Below are positions 42,075 to 50,375 of a stretch of 64,000 nucleotides of DNA, in pieces (position 1 is the first letter of the stretch; every line of letters starts with the position of its first letter). Made by a program: the position numbers and the translations under genes. Under the pieces are notes generated by a model, which was not told where the DNA came from, did not search any database, and worked only from the letters and a program-made list of their open reading frames with translations. The stretch comes from Actinomycetota bacterium (GTDB lineage: Bacteria > Actinomycetota > Thermoleophilia > Miltoncostaeales > Miltoncostaeaceae), in NCBI GenBank assembly GCA_020636905.1, contig JACJWX010000001.1, positions 1 through 64,000 on the forward strand, in the 5' to 3' direction.

Positions 42075-42485
42075 TCAGTGGGCGCCGCCCTGGACGAGCT
42101 CGGTGAGTGCTCCGAACCCCGACCTGGGGTGGACGAACGCGATCAGGTGGCCGCCGAGTCCCACGCGCGGCAGCTCGTCGATGAGTTCGGCGCCCTGCGC
42201 CTTGAGTTCCGCGAGCGCGGCCTCGAGGTCGTCGACTTCGAACGCGATGTGGTGGAGCCCCTCGCCCCGCGATTCGAGGTATCGAGCGGTCCCGGATTCC
42301 GGATCCGTGGGTGCGATCAACTCGATGGCACCGACCCCCGCGCCGAGCATCGCCGCCTCCACCTGCTGCTGCGGCATGAGCTCACGGATGTCGACGGTCA
42401 GGCCGAAGCGCGCGCCGTACGCCTCGATGGCGGCGTCCAGGTCGGGAACGACGTAGGCGACGTGGTGCAGGCTGGTGATGTTCAC
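42075..42485 (-). CDS. mce: Methylmalonyl-CoA epimerase
   Basis: A 136-residue glyoxalase-fold enzyme that interconverts the two methylmalonyl-CoA epimers in propionate metabolism. Metal ligands are His in LHHVAYVVPD, Gln/Glu in VEAAMLGAGVGAIELI and GEGLHHIAFEVDD, and Glu near the end (FGALTELVQ). The GTG start has GAGGA 8 nt upstream and lies 5 nt after the preceding stop. It is the last gene of the five-gene operon; no methylmalonyl-CoA mutase is in the window. Confidence 0.93.
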   Translation of the reverse strand: MNITSLHHVAYVVPDLDAAIEAYGARFGLTVDIRELMPQQQVEAAMLGAGVGAIELIAPTDPESGTARYLESRGEGLHHIAFEVDDLEAALAELKAQGAELIDELPRVGLGGHLIAFVHPRSGFGALTELVQGGAH

Positions 42486-42490
42486 GGGTT

Positions 42491-43597
42491 TCAGTCCTCG
42501 GTTGGGGTGACTCGGGCCAGGCGCGGGTTGGGGCGTTCTTCGCGACCCACCTTCGCGCAGGGGCGGCCGTCCACGCGCACGACGTCAGCGGTGAAGTCGT
42601 TGCCGCCCCGCAGCAGGGAACTGCCGACGCCGTATGCGTCGACCGGCACGCCGGCGGCTTCGAACGCCCGGATCCGCTCGGCGTCGAACCCTCCCGACAC
42701 CACGATCCGGATTCGCCCGTGGCCGGCGTTGTCGAGGGCTCGCCGCACCTTCCAAACGAGTTCGGGGACCACCCCGGTGGGCGTGAACCGCCCCATCTCC
42801 TGCCACAGCGAGCGGTCGACCATGGTCCCGGAGGTGTCCAGGCGGACACCCCAGAGCCGGGGGCCGAGCGCATCGGCCACCTCGAGCGCCGTCCGCACCG
42901 AGTCGTTCTCGAAGTCCACCAGCACCGTCACATCGAGCTCGTCGGCAAAGCGGTCGGCGAACCGGGTGGTGGCGAGCACCGTGTCGCCACCGTAGGCGGC
43001 GATCAGCCCATGCGGAACGGTTCCCATCCCCTTCCCTCCCCACCACGACGCCTGCGCGTCCGTCGAGACCCCGATGGCGCCCGAGATGTGCGCCGCCCAG
43101 CCGTCACCGGTCTGGACGTGCCAGTGGTCGAACCGGGCGGGGAAGTAGAGGATCGGCTTGCCGCCGGCGGCCGCCACGACGTCCCGGACGTTCTTGCTGA
43201 TCAGGGTCCGCCGGGCGAGCACGCCGAGGTAGAGCGTCTCGAGATGCGCGAACCGGGCGTAGTCGCCCTCGATGGTCATCACGGTCTCCCACGGCTCGAC
43301 CTCGTCGCCGTCGAACAGGGCGTGGACCTCGAGTTCCTTCCAGGCGGAGACCCACTCGCCGCCCTCCCGGTGCCCGGCGCAGAGCTCGAGGATCGCCAGG
43401 GCCTCGTCGACGCCGCCGAGAACCGAATGGTCCCGCTGGAAGACCTGCACGAGCGCCCGCGGATGGTGGTCGTCGTGCTCCAGCAGCTCGCGGGTGAACG
43501 TGAAGTAGGCGTCGGAGTAGTACCCGTCTCGCATCTTCTCGACGGGGAGCTGGAACGTCTCGGGCGCGAGACGCCGCCCGTTGCGGGCCGAGGTCAC
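42491..43597 (-). CDS. Nicotinate phosphoribosyltransferase-like enzyme
   Basis: A 368-residue protein with the quinolinate/nicotinate PRTase barrel. The N-terminus has PVEKMRDGYYSDAYFTFTRE, and HLETLYLGVLARRTLI, GGKGMGTVPHGLIAAYGGD, LVDFENDSVRTALEVADAL, IVVSGGFDAERIRAFEAAGV and AYGVGSSLL follow. It should form nicotinate mononucleotide for NAD salvage. It is shorter than typical pncB products and annotation in this lineage varies between nicotinate and quinolinate PRTase. GTGA overlap with the YcnI-like gene. Confidence 0.82.
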   Translation of the reverse strand: MTSARNGRRLAPETFQLPVEKMRDGYYSDAYFTFTRELLEHDDHHPRALVQVFQRDHSVLGGVDEALAILELCAGHREGGEWVSAWKELEVHALFDGDEVEPWETVMTIEGDYARFAHLETLYLGVLARRTLISKNVRDVVAAAGGKPILYFPARFDHWHVQTGDGWAAHISGAIGVSTDAQASWWGGKGMGTVPHGLIAAYGGDTVLATTRFADRFADELDVTVLVDFENDSVRTALEVADALGPRLWGVRLDTSGTMVDRSLWQEMGRFTPTGVVPELVWKVRRALDNAGHGRIRIVVSGGFDAERIRAFEAAGVPVDAYGVGSSLLRGGNDFTADVVRVDGRPCAKVGREERPNPRLARVTPTED

Positions 43598-44271
43598 CGG
43601 TCCGACGGGGTGTCCGGTGGATCACCCGGGAGGCGCATCGGGCGCCTGGTCCACAGGAAACCAGCGAGGAAGAAGCCGCACGAGGCGATGCCGATGGCGA
43701 TGAGTCCGAGCCAGATCGCCGCGTCGGACGATTGGGTGGTCGTGCCGCCGCCGGACCCCGCCGCGGCGGGCGCCGTTGCGAGCGTTCCCTTGGCCACCAC
43801 CTCGACCGCGGCCGCGGGCCCGGGCTCGGTCGGCCCGCTCTCGGGGCTGATGGCGTCGGCGGCTTCGGGCGTGTCGCTCCACGGCTTGGTCTTGCCGTCG
43901 GCGTAGGTCTGGTAGGTCTTCCAGACGGTGGTGCCCGTCTCGAACGGCGTGCCGAGGAAGGTGAAGTCCTGGTACCCGTTGACCGGGATCCGGCCGCCGC
44001 TGTAGACGACGCCGACGATCTGGCCGTCCGGAGCGATCCGTTGCTTCGCGGTCCACCCCTGTGGAGGAGGTGCGAACGCGTAGACCGTGACCTCCTTGGG
44101 GAAGTCGACGCGCACCTGGGTGGTCGGCAGCTCACGCTCGGTCGGTACGCGAACCGTGAACTCGGTGGACTGTTCGGCCTCGACCCGGGTGGGGAGCACA
44201 TCGATGTGCGCCGCGGCCGGGGCCGCGACGACCCCGAGCATGATCGCGACGATCGCCAGGCGACGCTTCAT
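43594..44271 (-). CDS. YcnI-like (DUF1775) secreted membrane-anchored protein
   Basis: A 225-residue exported protein. The signal peptide MKRRLAIVAIMLGVVAAPAAA is followed by mature His-Ile-Asp-Val, the free N-terminal His typical of YcnI copper-binding proteins. The DUF1775 domain has STEFTVRVPTERELPTTQVRV and GTPFETGTTVWKTYQTYADG. A C-terminal membrane helix (IWLGLIAIGIASCGFFLAGF) anchors it. It probably handles copper at the surface. Start and stop overlap both neighbours by 4 nt. Confidence 0.9.
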   Translation of the reverse strand: MKRRLAIVAIMLGVVAAPAAAHIDVLPTRVEAEQSTEFTVRVPTERELPTTQVRVDFPKEVTVYAFAPPPQGWTAKQRIAPDGQIVGVVYSGGRIPVNGYQDFTFLGTPFETGTTVWKTYQTYADGKTKPWSDTPEAADAISPESGPTEPGPAAAVEVVAKGTLATAPAAAGSGGGTTTQSSDAAIWLGLIAIGIASCGFFLAGFLWTRRPMRLPGDPPDTPSDR

Positions 44272-44699
44272 TCGAACCGCTCCACAAGGCCTCCCAGCAT
44301 GGTTCCGTACAGCAGCGCCTGGGTCTTCGGGCGCATCACCCAACGGTAGCTGAACGCCATCGGCCCCGAGGTCGAGGTGGTCAGCTCCACGACGGTCTTC
44401 CCCTCGGCGGGGATGAGCGTCACCTCGGTACGGGCCCGCGCGCCGGTCGCGCGGGCAACCCACGACAGCCGGCGTGGTCGCTCGATCGATTCCAGCCGGG
44501 GACGCGTGTGGAAGATGCGCCCGCGCGGATGCAGCAGCTTCAGGCGCAAGAGCCGGCCCACCTCGATCGGCCCATCGATCGACGCGGCGGCGCAGGACGG
44601 ATTCCACTCCGGCCACCCCTCGATGTCGGCCAGCACGTTCCACACCGCGTCCGGGTCGGCCGCGACCGTCGCTTCGACTCGACAGTCGATCCGGGTCAG
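44268..44699 (-). CDS. SRPBCC-family protein, probable CTG start
   Basis: A 143-residue START-like (SRPBCC) ligand-binding protein: CRVEATVAADPDAVWNVLADIEGWPEWNP, then SWVARATGARARTEVTLIPAEG and VVELTTSTSGPM. There is no ATG, GTG or TTG between the previous gene's stop and the first conserved strand. A CTG at 44699 overlaps the upstream stop as CTGA, with AGGGG about 9 nt before it, and is the best start. Its stop overlaps the next ATG (ATGA). Role likely in binding or modifying a hydrophobic small molecule. Confidence 0.78.
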   Translation of the reverse strand: MTRIDCRVEATVAADPDAVWNVLADIEGWPEWNPSCAAASIDGPIEVGRLLRLKLLHPRGRIFHTRPRLESIERPRRLSWVARATGARARTEVTLIPAEGKTVVELTTSTSGPMAFSYRWVMRPKTQALLYGTMLGGLVERFE

Positions 44700-45505
44700 T
44701 CGCCGATCCCCTCGGCGGCGAACAGGGCGCGCATGGCGGCGCCCCCCACCTGCAGGTCGTCGCTGTCGGGCTCCCTCGTGGCGAGCTTCGCCTGGATGAG
44801 GTGGCCGCTCGCATGAACGGCCTTCGAGAGCGGGTTGCTCGGGTGCCGGTGGGCGAACGCGAACCACTCGACGGCGACCCCGGCCGAGGCCACGGCGGCC
44901 ACCGCGCGGGTGACCGGACCCGCTCGACCCAGCAGCCGCCGCGACGCGAGGTTGGTGACGGCAGTCGAGACCAGCAGCGGCATGACGAGGTTGCTGCCGC
45001 AGCGGATGTGTTCCTTCGGCTGCGCCGCGGCGTTGTCGACCCCCCGCGGTCCGTCCTCCTCGTAGGCGGCGATGCTCTTGTGCTCGACCGCGTGCCAGAC
45101 GGCGGCCCGCGACCCCGCCAGTGAGATGACCGCGGGCATCAGCCCGAGCACCGCCGCGGCGGCCTCCTGCGCCAGGGGCGATCTGACGTTCCGGCGGACC
45201 ACCATTCCGGCGACCAGCGCGGTGACGATGCCGATGGGCGCGCCGCGCTCCTCCATCGCGAATCGCGCCTGGGGCAGCCCCTTGCGCACCGCTGGCAGCA
45301 CCGCCATGGCTTCGGCGAGACGCACCACCCCGCGGATGAGCGGCAGGCGGGTGACCGGGCCGGCCGAGAACCTGGGTTTCGGGCCGGACCGGACGGTGAT
45401 CGACCCGTCGGTCTCGCGGACGGCGGCCGCCCAGTGGGCGGGGCCGTGCACCAACAGACCGTTGGCCAGTGCCATGCCGCCAAGGCGTGGACGTTGCTCG
45501 TTCAT
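44696..45505 (-). CDS. DUF1385 family membrane protein
   Basis: A 269-residue protein with about four hydrophobic segments. DUF1385 features are GGMALANGLLVHGPAHWAAAVR, the RLPLIRGVVRLAEAM segment and the AVWHAVEHKSIAAYE motif with conserved His and Glu, followed by HIRCGSNLVMPL. Function is unknown; the HxxEHK motif suggests a metal site in or near the membrane. First gene of the operon. TACCCT ends 6 nt before the ATG and no ribosome site is seen (leaderless). Confidence 0.9.
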   Translation of the reverse strand: MNEQRPRLGGMALANGLLVHGPAHWAAAVRETDGSITVRSGPKPRFSAGPVTRLPLIRGVVRLAEAMAVLPAVRKGLPQARFAMEERGAPIGIVTALVAGMVVRRNVRSPLAQEAAAAVLGLMPAVISLAGSRAAVWHAVEHKSIAAYEEDGPRGVDNAAAQPKEHIRCGSNLVMPLLVSTAVTNLASRRLLGRAGPVTRAVAAVASAGVAVEWFAFAHRHPSNPLSKAVHASGHLIQAKLATREPDSDDLQVGGAAMRALFAAEGIGD

Positions 45506-45539
45506 CGTTCGAGGGTAGCCGAGTTGTCTGAGGGCGTCA

Positions 45540-47126
45540 TCAGCTCGACCGCGCCTCGGCGCGCTCCTGGGACCGGCGTTCCGCGGCGAGCCGGCCGACG
45601 TCGGAGTCCGAGTGGTCGACGAACGACATCATGTCGGCGATGTCGTGGTGCCCCGCGACGTCGCGGATGGCGTCGTGCATCAACTGCGCGACGCGACGGT
45701 AGGACGCATGGCCCTGGGGCTGGCTGCGCAGCTCGATCAGGTGCATCGCCTCCCGCGCGTTGAGGATGAGCGTGAAGCGCATCCGGTGCGCGAGGCTCAC
45801 GGCGTACGGGGCCTCGGCGGGGGTCGCTTCGAGCAGGGCCGCGTACAGCCCTGCGCTCTCGGCCATCACCGCGCGGTAGGGCTCGGCCACTCCCGCGTCC
45901 TCGACCTCCTGCGGAAGCGCCCAGCCCAGGTACGGCGTGAGTGCCTGGGCCTGGAGGCTGAGGATGCGGTGCCGCTGCAGGTCGCGATAGGCGCCGTAGT
46001 CGCAGACGATCTCGAAGGTGTAGGTGGTGGCCTCGAGGGCGCGGCCGGGGCGATGCCGCCGGTCGGCGCGATTCCCGGTGTATGCCGTGAGCACCGCCCG
46101 GCGTTCGCCCGCGCTCATCGTTCGCACGCGGTCGCGGACGTCCGCCAGCGGCTGCATCGAGTCCGGCCAGAGCGCATGCGTGAGCACCCGCTCCTCGCCG
46201 TCCGGGTCGAAGTCCAGGAGCGTGACGCGAGCCTCCTCAGCGGCCGCCGTACCGGCCGCGCGGCCTCGCGTCGCCACGTCGCGGGTGGCGGCGGCCGTCT
46301 CCGCCAGGTACTCCGCGTGCCGGACCCCCCGATCGGGCCGATCGACCCGGGTGAGGAACGCCGGGATGACCTGTCGCAGCTGCACCAGCATGCGCTCGCC
46401 ACATTCGCGCGCCTCGCTGAGCGGGTGGCGCATCAGCCGTGTGAGCAGCGCCTCGTACGCCTGGCCGGACGCGAAGATGCCCATGTTGCTGGTGGTTGCT
46501 GCGGGCAGCATTCCCCGCAGCGAGTCCAGCGCCCTGGCGTGGATTGCCCGCGTCCGGGCCTGCGCGGGTGTGTCGTCCATCGGGACGCGCGTGTCCCAGT
46601 ACTGGGTCAACACGGGAACCAGGTCGCGGTATCGCTCGAACGCACGGTCGAGCGTGTCGCGGTACTCGGTGGCCAGGTCGGGATGCGCCGCTACGGCCGA
46701 CGGGGTGTGGTACCGCCAGCGCCCGTCGGGCCGGTCGGTGTAGGCGATGTACCGCGTCGACTGTTCGAGGTAGCTCGCGATGCGCCCCCACTGCAGCACC
46801 TTGGTGAGGATGTTGGACGCGCCCTCCACGGCGACGTGCGCGGCGCCCAACTGCGCGACCGAGTCGTCGCCATACTGCGCGAGCACGCGGTCGAAGAGCG
46901 CGTCGGCGCGCTCGGCGCCGGTTCCGGCCGCCGCCGCCCGGTGCGCGTCGGGCATGAACTCGTCGAGCAACAGCCGCCGCAGGCTCTTCGGAGACCGCGA
47001 GTACCGTGCGAAAAGTGCACCCTTGACGGTCTCGGGAAGGTTCGTGAGGGCGAACACGGGGCCGTCCACATCGGTGACATACGGGGCGAGCCGGGCGCGT
47101 TCTGCATCGGACAGGTCAGAACTCAC
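45540..47126 (-). CDS. Duplicated ThyX-like (FAD-dependent thymidylate synthase) protein
   Basis: A 528-residue protein made of two ThyX-like halves. Half one has YGDDSVAQLG (about 85-94) and WGRIASYLEQSTRYIAY (113-129), resembling the RHRxxSxNExSxRY signature without its RH pair. Half two has LQRHRILSLQAQAL (about 383-396), which keeps RHR but loses the final S-x-R, and ILNAREAMHLIELRSQPQGHASYRR. True ThyX proteins are about 220-250 residues and act as tetramers, so this may be a pseudo-dimeric relative with altered activity. AGGGA lies 8 nt before the GTG start. Confidence 0.85.
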   Translation of the reverse strand: MSSDLSDAERARLAPYVTDVDGPVFALTNLPETVKGALFARYSRSPKSLRRLLLDEFMPDAHRAAAAGTGAERADALFDRVLAQYGDDSVAQLGAAHVAVEGASNILTKVLQWGRIASYLEQSTRYIAYTDRPDGRWRYHTPSAVAAHPDLATEYRDTLDRAFERYRDLVPVLTQYWDTRVPMDDTPAQARTRAIHARALDSLRGMLPAATTSNMGIFASGQAYEALLTRLMRHPLSEARECGERMLVQLRQVIPAFLTRVDRPDRGVRHAEYLAETAAATRDVATRGRAAGTAAAEEARVTLLDFDPDGEERVLTHALWPDSMQPLADVRDRVRTMSAGERRAVLTAYTGNRADRRHRPGRALEATTYTFEIVCDYGAYRDLQRHRILSLQAQALTPYLGWALPQEVEDAGVAEPYRAVMAESAGLYAALLEATPAEAPYAVSLAHRMRFTLILNAREAMHLIELRSQPQGHASYRRVAQLMHDAIRDVAGHHDIADMMSFVDHSDSDVGRLAAERRSQERAEARSS

Positions 47127-47171
47127 AACTTTTCCCTGTGGTGTTCCGTCGGAGCGAAGTACCTTACCGGC

Positions 47172-49112
47172 GTGACCCGCTCCCTCCTGCGGCGGTCTGT
47201 GCTGATTGGACTCAGCATCTGTGCCCCGACCGCTGCGATTGCCCACGCCGATGGCCAGACGGCCCTCGTCAAACTTCAGCCAGGCGCCGATCCCGCATCG
47301 CTCGGGATCGAGGCCCGCCCGGTGGTGGCGCCGGACGTGGCCCGACGGCTTCATCGGGACGCGGGCCGGATGGGACGCCGGTCGCCCGACCTCGGTCGCT
47401 GGGTGGTCGCCCGCGTTCCCCCGGGGGGCGTCGCCGAACTCCGCGCGCGTCCGGGTGTGGGTGCGGCGACGGTCATCCAGGACACCCCGCCGGCCCCGCC
47501 ACAGGACATCTGCCGCACGATCCCCGCCGGCTTCGGCCGGCCTCCGGTCGACATCGGTAGCGGTCTCGTCCCGGATCTGGACCAGTTCGACGACGTCCGA
47601 CGTGCCTTCGGGATGACATCCATGCCCCTGGGCGGCCAGGGTGCGGGGATTCGCGTGGCCGACATCGAGTACGAGTGGGAACCCGATCACATCGAGCTGG
47701 CCGATCGTGGGCTGAGCAAACCGCGACACGATCCGCAGACGCCCCCGCAGAACGTCAGCCACGGGACCTCCGCGCTCGCGCTCATCGGCGGCGCGGCGGA
47801 CGGGGAGGGCATCACCGGGCTGGCCTCCGCCGCCGAACTGCTCCCCATTACACCGTGGTCGGGTTCGACCTACAGCCCCGCCACCGCCATCGCGTCGGCG
47901 GCCGACCAGCTGCGTCCCGGGGACGTGATGCTCATCGAGCAGCAGTCCCATCAGCGCGGGCCCGCCGACACGGGCGCGTACGGCGAGGCGGTCGCGGCGG
48001 CGATCGCCGCGGCAACGGCCAAGGGCATCGTCGTGGTGCTCCCGGCCGGCAACGGCGGCGGCAACATCGCGGACTACGGCGTTCCGGCGACGGACACCGC
48101 GCTGGTGGTCGGGGGAGGCGAGACGAACAACGGCGACGGCGTGCTCGGCCGGCGCAGCTCGCTCTCCAACGCCGGTGCCCGGATCGACGTGCAGGGGCCG
48201 GCGCACGCGGTCGTCACCGGAACGTCCACACCGAGCTACTACGGCTTCCTGCTGGTCGGTGGCGCCACGCCGCGTCGGGCGTACACCCACTGCTTCAACG
48301 GGACCTCGAGCGCGTCGGCCGCCGTCGCGGGCGCCGTCGCCGCGATCCAGGGCCTGGCGCTTCAGCGGCGCGGCGCGCCCTTCACACCCGCGGAGATCCG
48401 TCAGCGGCTGGTGCTCACCGGGCGACCCCAGCCCGACCCCGAGAACGGCTGGGTGGGTCCGATCCCGCAGGTCGTTGCCGCAGCCGATCTCGATCCTCCG
48501 AGCGCACCGGCGATCAGTGCGCCGCTCGGGGGGGCCGTGGCGGCGGGGCGGCTGCAAGTGCGCTGGACCTCGGGCGTCGATGGCCCCGGAGGGAGCGGCG
48601 CCGGTGTCGACCGCGTGCTCCTGGACGGCGCCGTGGCGGCGGAGCTTCCGAACGGTGCCGGAACGATCGCCGTGACGATCGGTGCGGGACCGCACACGAT
48701 CACCGTCCAGTCGTTCGACCTCGCCGGCAACGCGTCCGAGCGGTCGGTGGTCGTCACCGGGGTGGCGCAGAAGACCTCAACACCGGTGCCGGTGTCGACC
48801 ACCGCGCCGGATCCGCCGAGTGTTCGCGCGAACCAGCGCCCGGCGGGGGTCCTGCGTCGCGCCGCGTGGAATCGGAGCCGGGGTCTGCTGGTCCTGCGAG
48901 TCCGGGCGGTTCGCGGCGCCACGGTCCGCGTCGCCGGTCGGAAGCGGCCGCTCCGCCGCGGACTGGTCCTGGTGCGGCTCCGACGACCCGCGGCGCGTGT
49001 GGTTCAGGTTCGCGCGCAGGGCTACGCGGCGGTCAGATACCGGGTCGCCGTGCGGCGTCCCGGTCGTGCCGTCGTGCGGTTGTTGTCCGGGGGCCGGCGC
49101 CTGCAGCGGTAG
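47172..49112 (+). CDS. Secreted subtilisin-like (S8) serine peptidase with C-terminal sandwiches
   Basis: A 646-residue exported peptidase. After a signal peptide (LLRRSVLIGLSICAPTAAIAHA) and an inhibitor-like stretch, the S8 core shows Asp in IRVADIEYEW, His in QNVSHGTSALALIGG, oxyanion Asn in VVLPAGNGGG and Ser in CFNGTSSASAAVAGAV. A fibronectin-type domain (DGPGGSGAGVDRVLLDGA) and an Arg-rich terminal domain follow. It likely degrades or processes proteins outside the cell. TACCTT ends 6 nt before the GTG, and no ribosome site is seen (leaderless). Confidence 0.9.
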   Translation: MTRSLLRRSVLIGLSICAPTAAIAHADGQTALVKLQPGADPASLGIEARPVVAPDVARRLHRDAGRMGRRSPDLGRWVVARVPPGGVAELRARPGVGAATVIQDTPPAPPQDICRTIPAGFGRPPVDIGSGLVPDLDQFDDVRRAFGMTSMPLGGQGAGIRVADIEYEWEPDHIELADRGLSKPRHDPQTPPQNVSHGTSALALIGGAADGEGITGLASAAELLPITPWSGSTYSPATAIASAADQLRPGDVMLIEQQSHQRGPADTGAYGEAVAAAIAAATAKGIVVVLPAGNGGGNIADYGVPATDTALVVGGGETNNGDGVLGRRSSLSNAGARIDVQGPAHAVVTGTSTPSYYGFLLVGGATPRRAYTHCFNGTSSASAAVAGAVAAIQGLALQRRGAPFTPAEIRQRLVLTGRPQPDPENGWVGPIPQVVAAADLDPPSAPAISAPLGGAVAAGRLQVRWTSGVDGPGGSGAGVDRVLLDGAVAAELPNGAGTIAVTIGAGPHTITVQSFDLAGNASERSVVVTGVAQKTSTPVPVSTTAPDPPSVRANQRPAGVLRRAAWNRSRGLLVLRVRAVRGATVRVAGRKRPLRRGLVLVRLRRPAARVVQVRAQGYAAVRYRVAVRRPGRAVVRLLSGGRRLQR

Positions 49113-49113
49113 G

Positions 49114-49131
49114 CGGGGGCGGGCCCCCGCA
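49114..49131. terminator. GC-rich terminator hairpin
   Basis: GCGGGGGC (49114-49121) and GCCCCCGC (49124-49131) form a tight stem between the convergent peptidase and yqeY genes. Confidence 0.55.
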
Positions 49132-49136
49132 CCGGT

Positions 49137-49589
49137 TCAGCCGTTCAGCAACCGCTGGGCGATTTCGCGGACCCGGCCACCGTCGGCCTGGCCGCCGAGC
49201 CTGCCCATGGCGGGGCCCATCACCTTCCCAAGGCCCTTGGCGTCGGTGACGCCGGCCTGGGCGATGACCTCGCGCACCACAGCCTCGATGGCATCGTCGT
49301 CGAGTTGCGCCGGGAGGTACTCCTCGAGGATCGCCATCTCGGCCGTTTCCTTCTCGACCAGATCGTCACGTCCGCCGGCCGTGAACTGGTCGATGGACTC
49401 CTTGTGCCGCTTGACCAGGCCGCGGAGGACGCCCTGGACGTCGTCCTCGGTGAGATCGGCGCCGCCGCGCGCGTCGATCTCGGCGTTCTTGATGGCGGCA
49501 CGGGCGCGGCGAAGCACGGCGACGCGGGCTTTGTCACCGCTCTTCATGGCGGTCTTCGTGTCGGTTTCGATCGTCTCAATCAGGCTCAT
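49137..49589 (-). CDS. GatB/YqeY domain protein
   Basis: A 150-residue protein of the YqeY family, related to the tRNA-binding tail of the amidotransferase subunit GatB. Recognised by MKSGDKARVAVLRRARAAIKN at the start, VKRHKESIDQFTAGGRDDLV, EEYLPAQLDDDAIEAVVREV and GKVMGPAMGRLGGQADGGRV at the end. Role unproven, probably tRNA- or translation-related. TACGGT ends 7 nt before the ATG without a ribosome site (leaderless). Confidence 0.95.
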   Translation of the reverse strand: MSLIETIETDTKTAMKSGDKARVAVLRRARAAIKNAEIDARGGADLTEDDVQGVLRGLVKRHKESIDQFTAGGRDDLVEKETAEMAILEEYLPAQLDDDAIEAVVREVIAQAGVTDAKGLGKVMGPAMGRLGGQADGGRVREIAQRLLNG

Positions 49590-49640
49590 GGGCGTGACCG
49601 TATCTCACCGACGGCGATTCCGAGCGGGAGCGGACCGTCG

Positions 49641-50375
49641 TCAGTCGGTGCGGCGACGCAGCGTGGCCGCTCCGAGGATGAGCGCCGCGACGAGGAAGCC
49701 GACCAGCACGATGGCGTCCCGGCCCACCTGGCCGGGGACCGTCTGGCGGGTGGAGACCAGTTCGAGGGCGTCGTAGGTGTAGGTGAGGGGGAACACGTTC
49801 GAGAGCGCTTCGAGCCAGCCCACCATCAGCGCGCGCGGCACGAAGAGCCCGCAGACCAGCAACTGCGGCAGCACGAACGCCGGCATGAACTGCACCGCCT
49901 GGAACTCGGAGTTGGCGAAGGCCGACGCGAACAACCCAAGCGCCATCCCGAGAAGCGCCGAGAGCCCGGCGAGGCCCAGGAACACCACGAGGTGGTTGCT
50001 GGGGGCGCCCAGGAACCCGAAGGTGATGGTTGAGGCGACCCCGACCTGGAGCAGGGCGGCAACGCCGAAGGCCATCGCGTAGCCCACGATCAGGTCGATC
50101 TTGGCGATGGGCGTGCTCATGAGACGTTCGAGGGTGCCCGAGGTGCGTTCGCGGAGCATCGCGACCGAGGTCACGATGAACATCGTGAAGAACGGGATGA
50201 GGCCCAGCATGGGCGGGGCGATGCGGTCGAACGTGGCCTGCTGGCCGTCGAACAGGAATCGCAGCAGGGTGAGCAGCACGCTCGGCACGACGACGATGAG
50301 GGCGACCGTGCGGTGGTCGCGACGGAGCTGGCTCAGCACCCGCAGCGCCGTCGAGAGGGTTCCGGAGGTGCTCAT
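49641..50375 (-). CDS. ABC-2 type exporter permease
   Basis: A 244-residue membrane protein with six helices. The ABC-2 signature is present: RERTSGTLERLMSTPI in the cytosolic loop, then LFVPRALMVGWLEALSNVFPLTYTYDALELV before the last helix. AGGAGG precedes the ATG, which overlaps the ATPase stop (ATGA). With the ATPase it forms a drug- or lipid-exporter type complex. The operon is under a TetR-family regulator encoded divergently. Confidence 0.93.
   Translation of the reverse strand: MSTSGTLSTALRVLSQLRRDHRTVALIVVVPSVLLTLLRFLFDGQQATFDRIAPPMLGLIPFFTMFIVTSVAMLRERTSGTLERLMSTPIAKIDLIVGYAMAFGVAALLQVGVASTITFGFLGAPSNHLVVFLGLAGLSALLGMALGLFASAFANSEFQAVQFMPAFVLPQLLVCGLFVPRALMVGWLEALSNVFPLTYTYDALELVSTRQTVPGQVGRDAIVLVGFLVAALILGAATLRRRTD

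Noticed and set aside
45540..49112. Open frames of over 3 kb on both strands across the ThyX-like and protease genes
   Set aside because: They are extensions through codon-position shadows typical of 70% GC DNA. Conserved domains, ribosome sites and -10 boxes place the real starts at 47126 and 47172.
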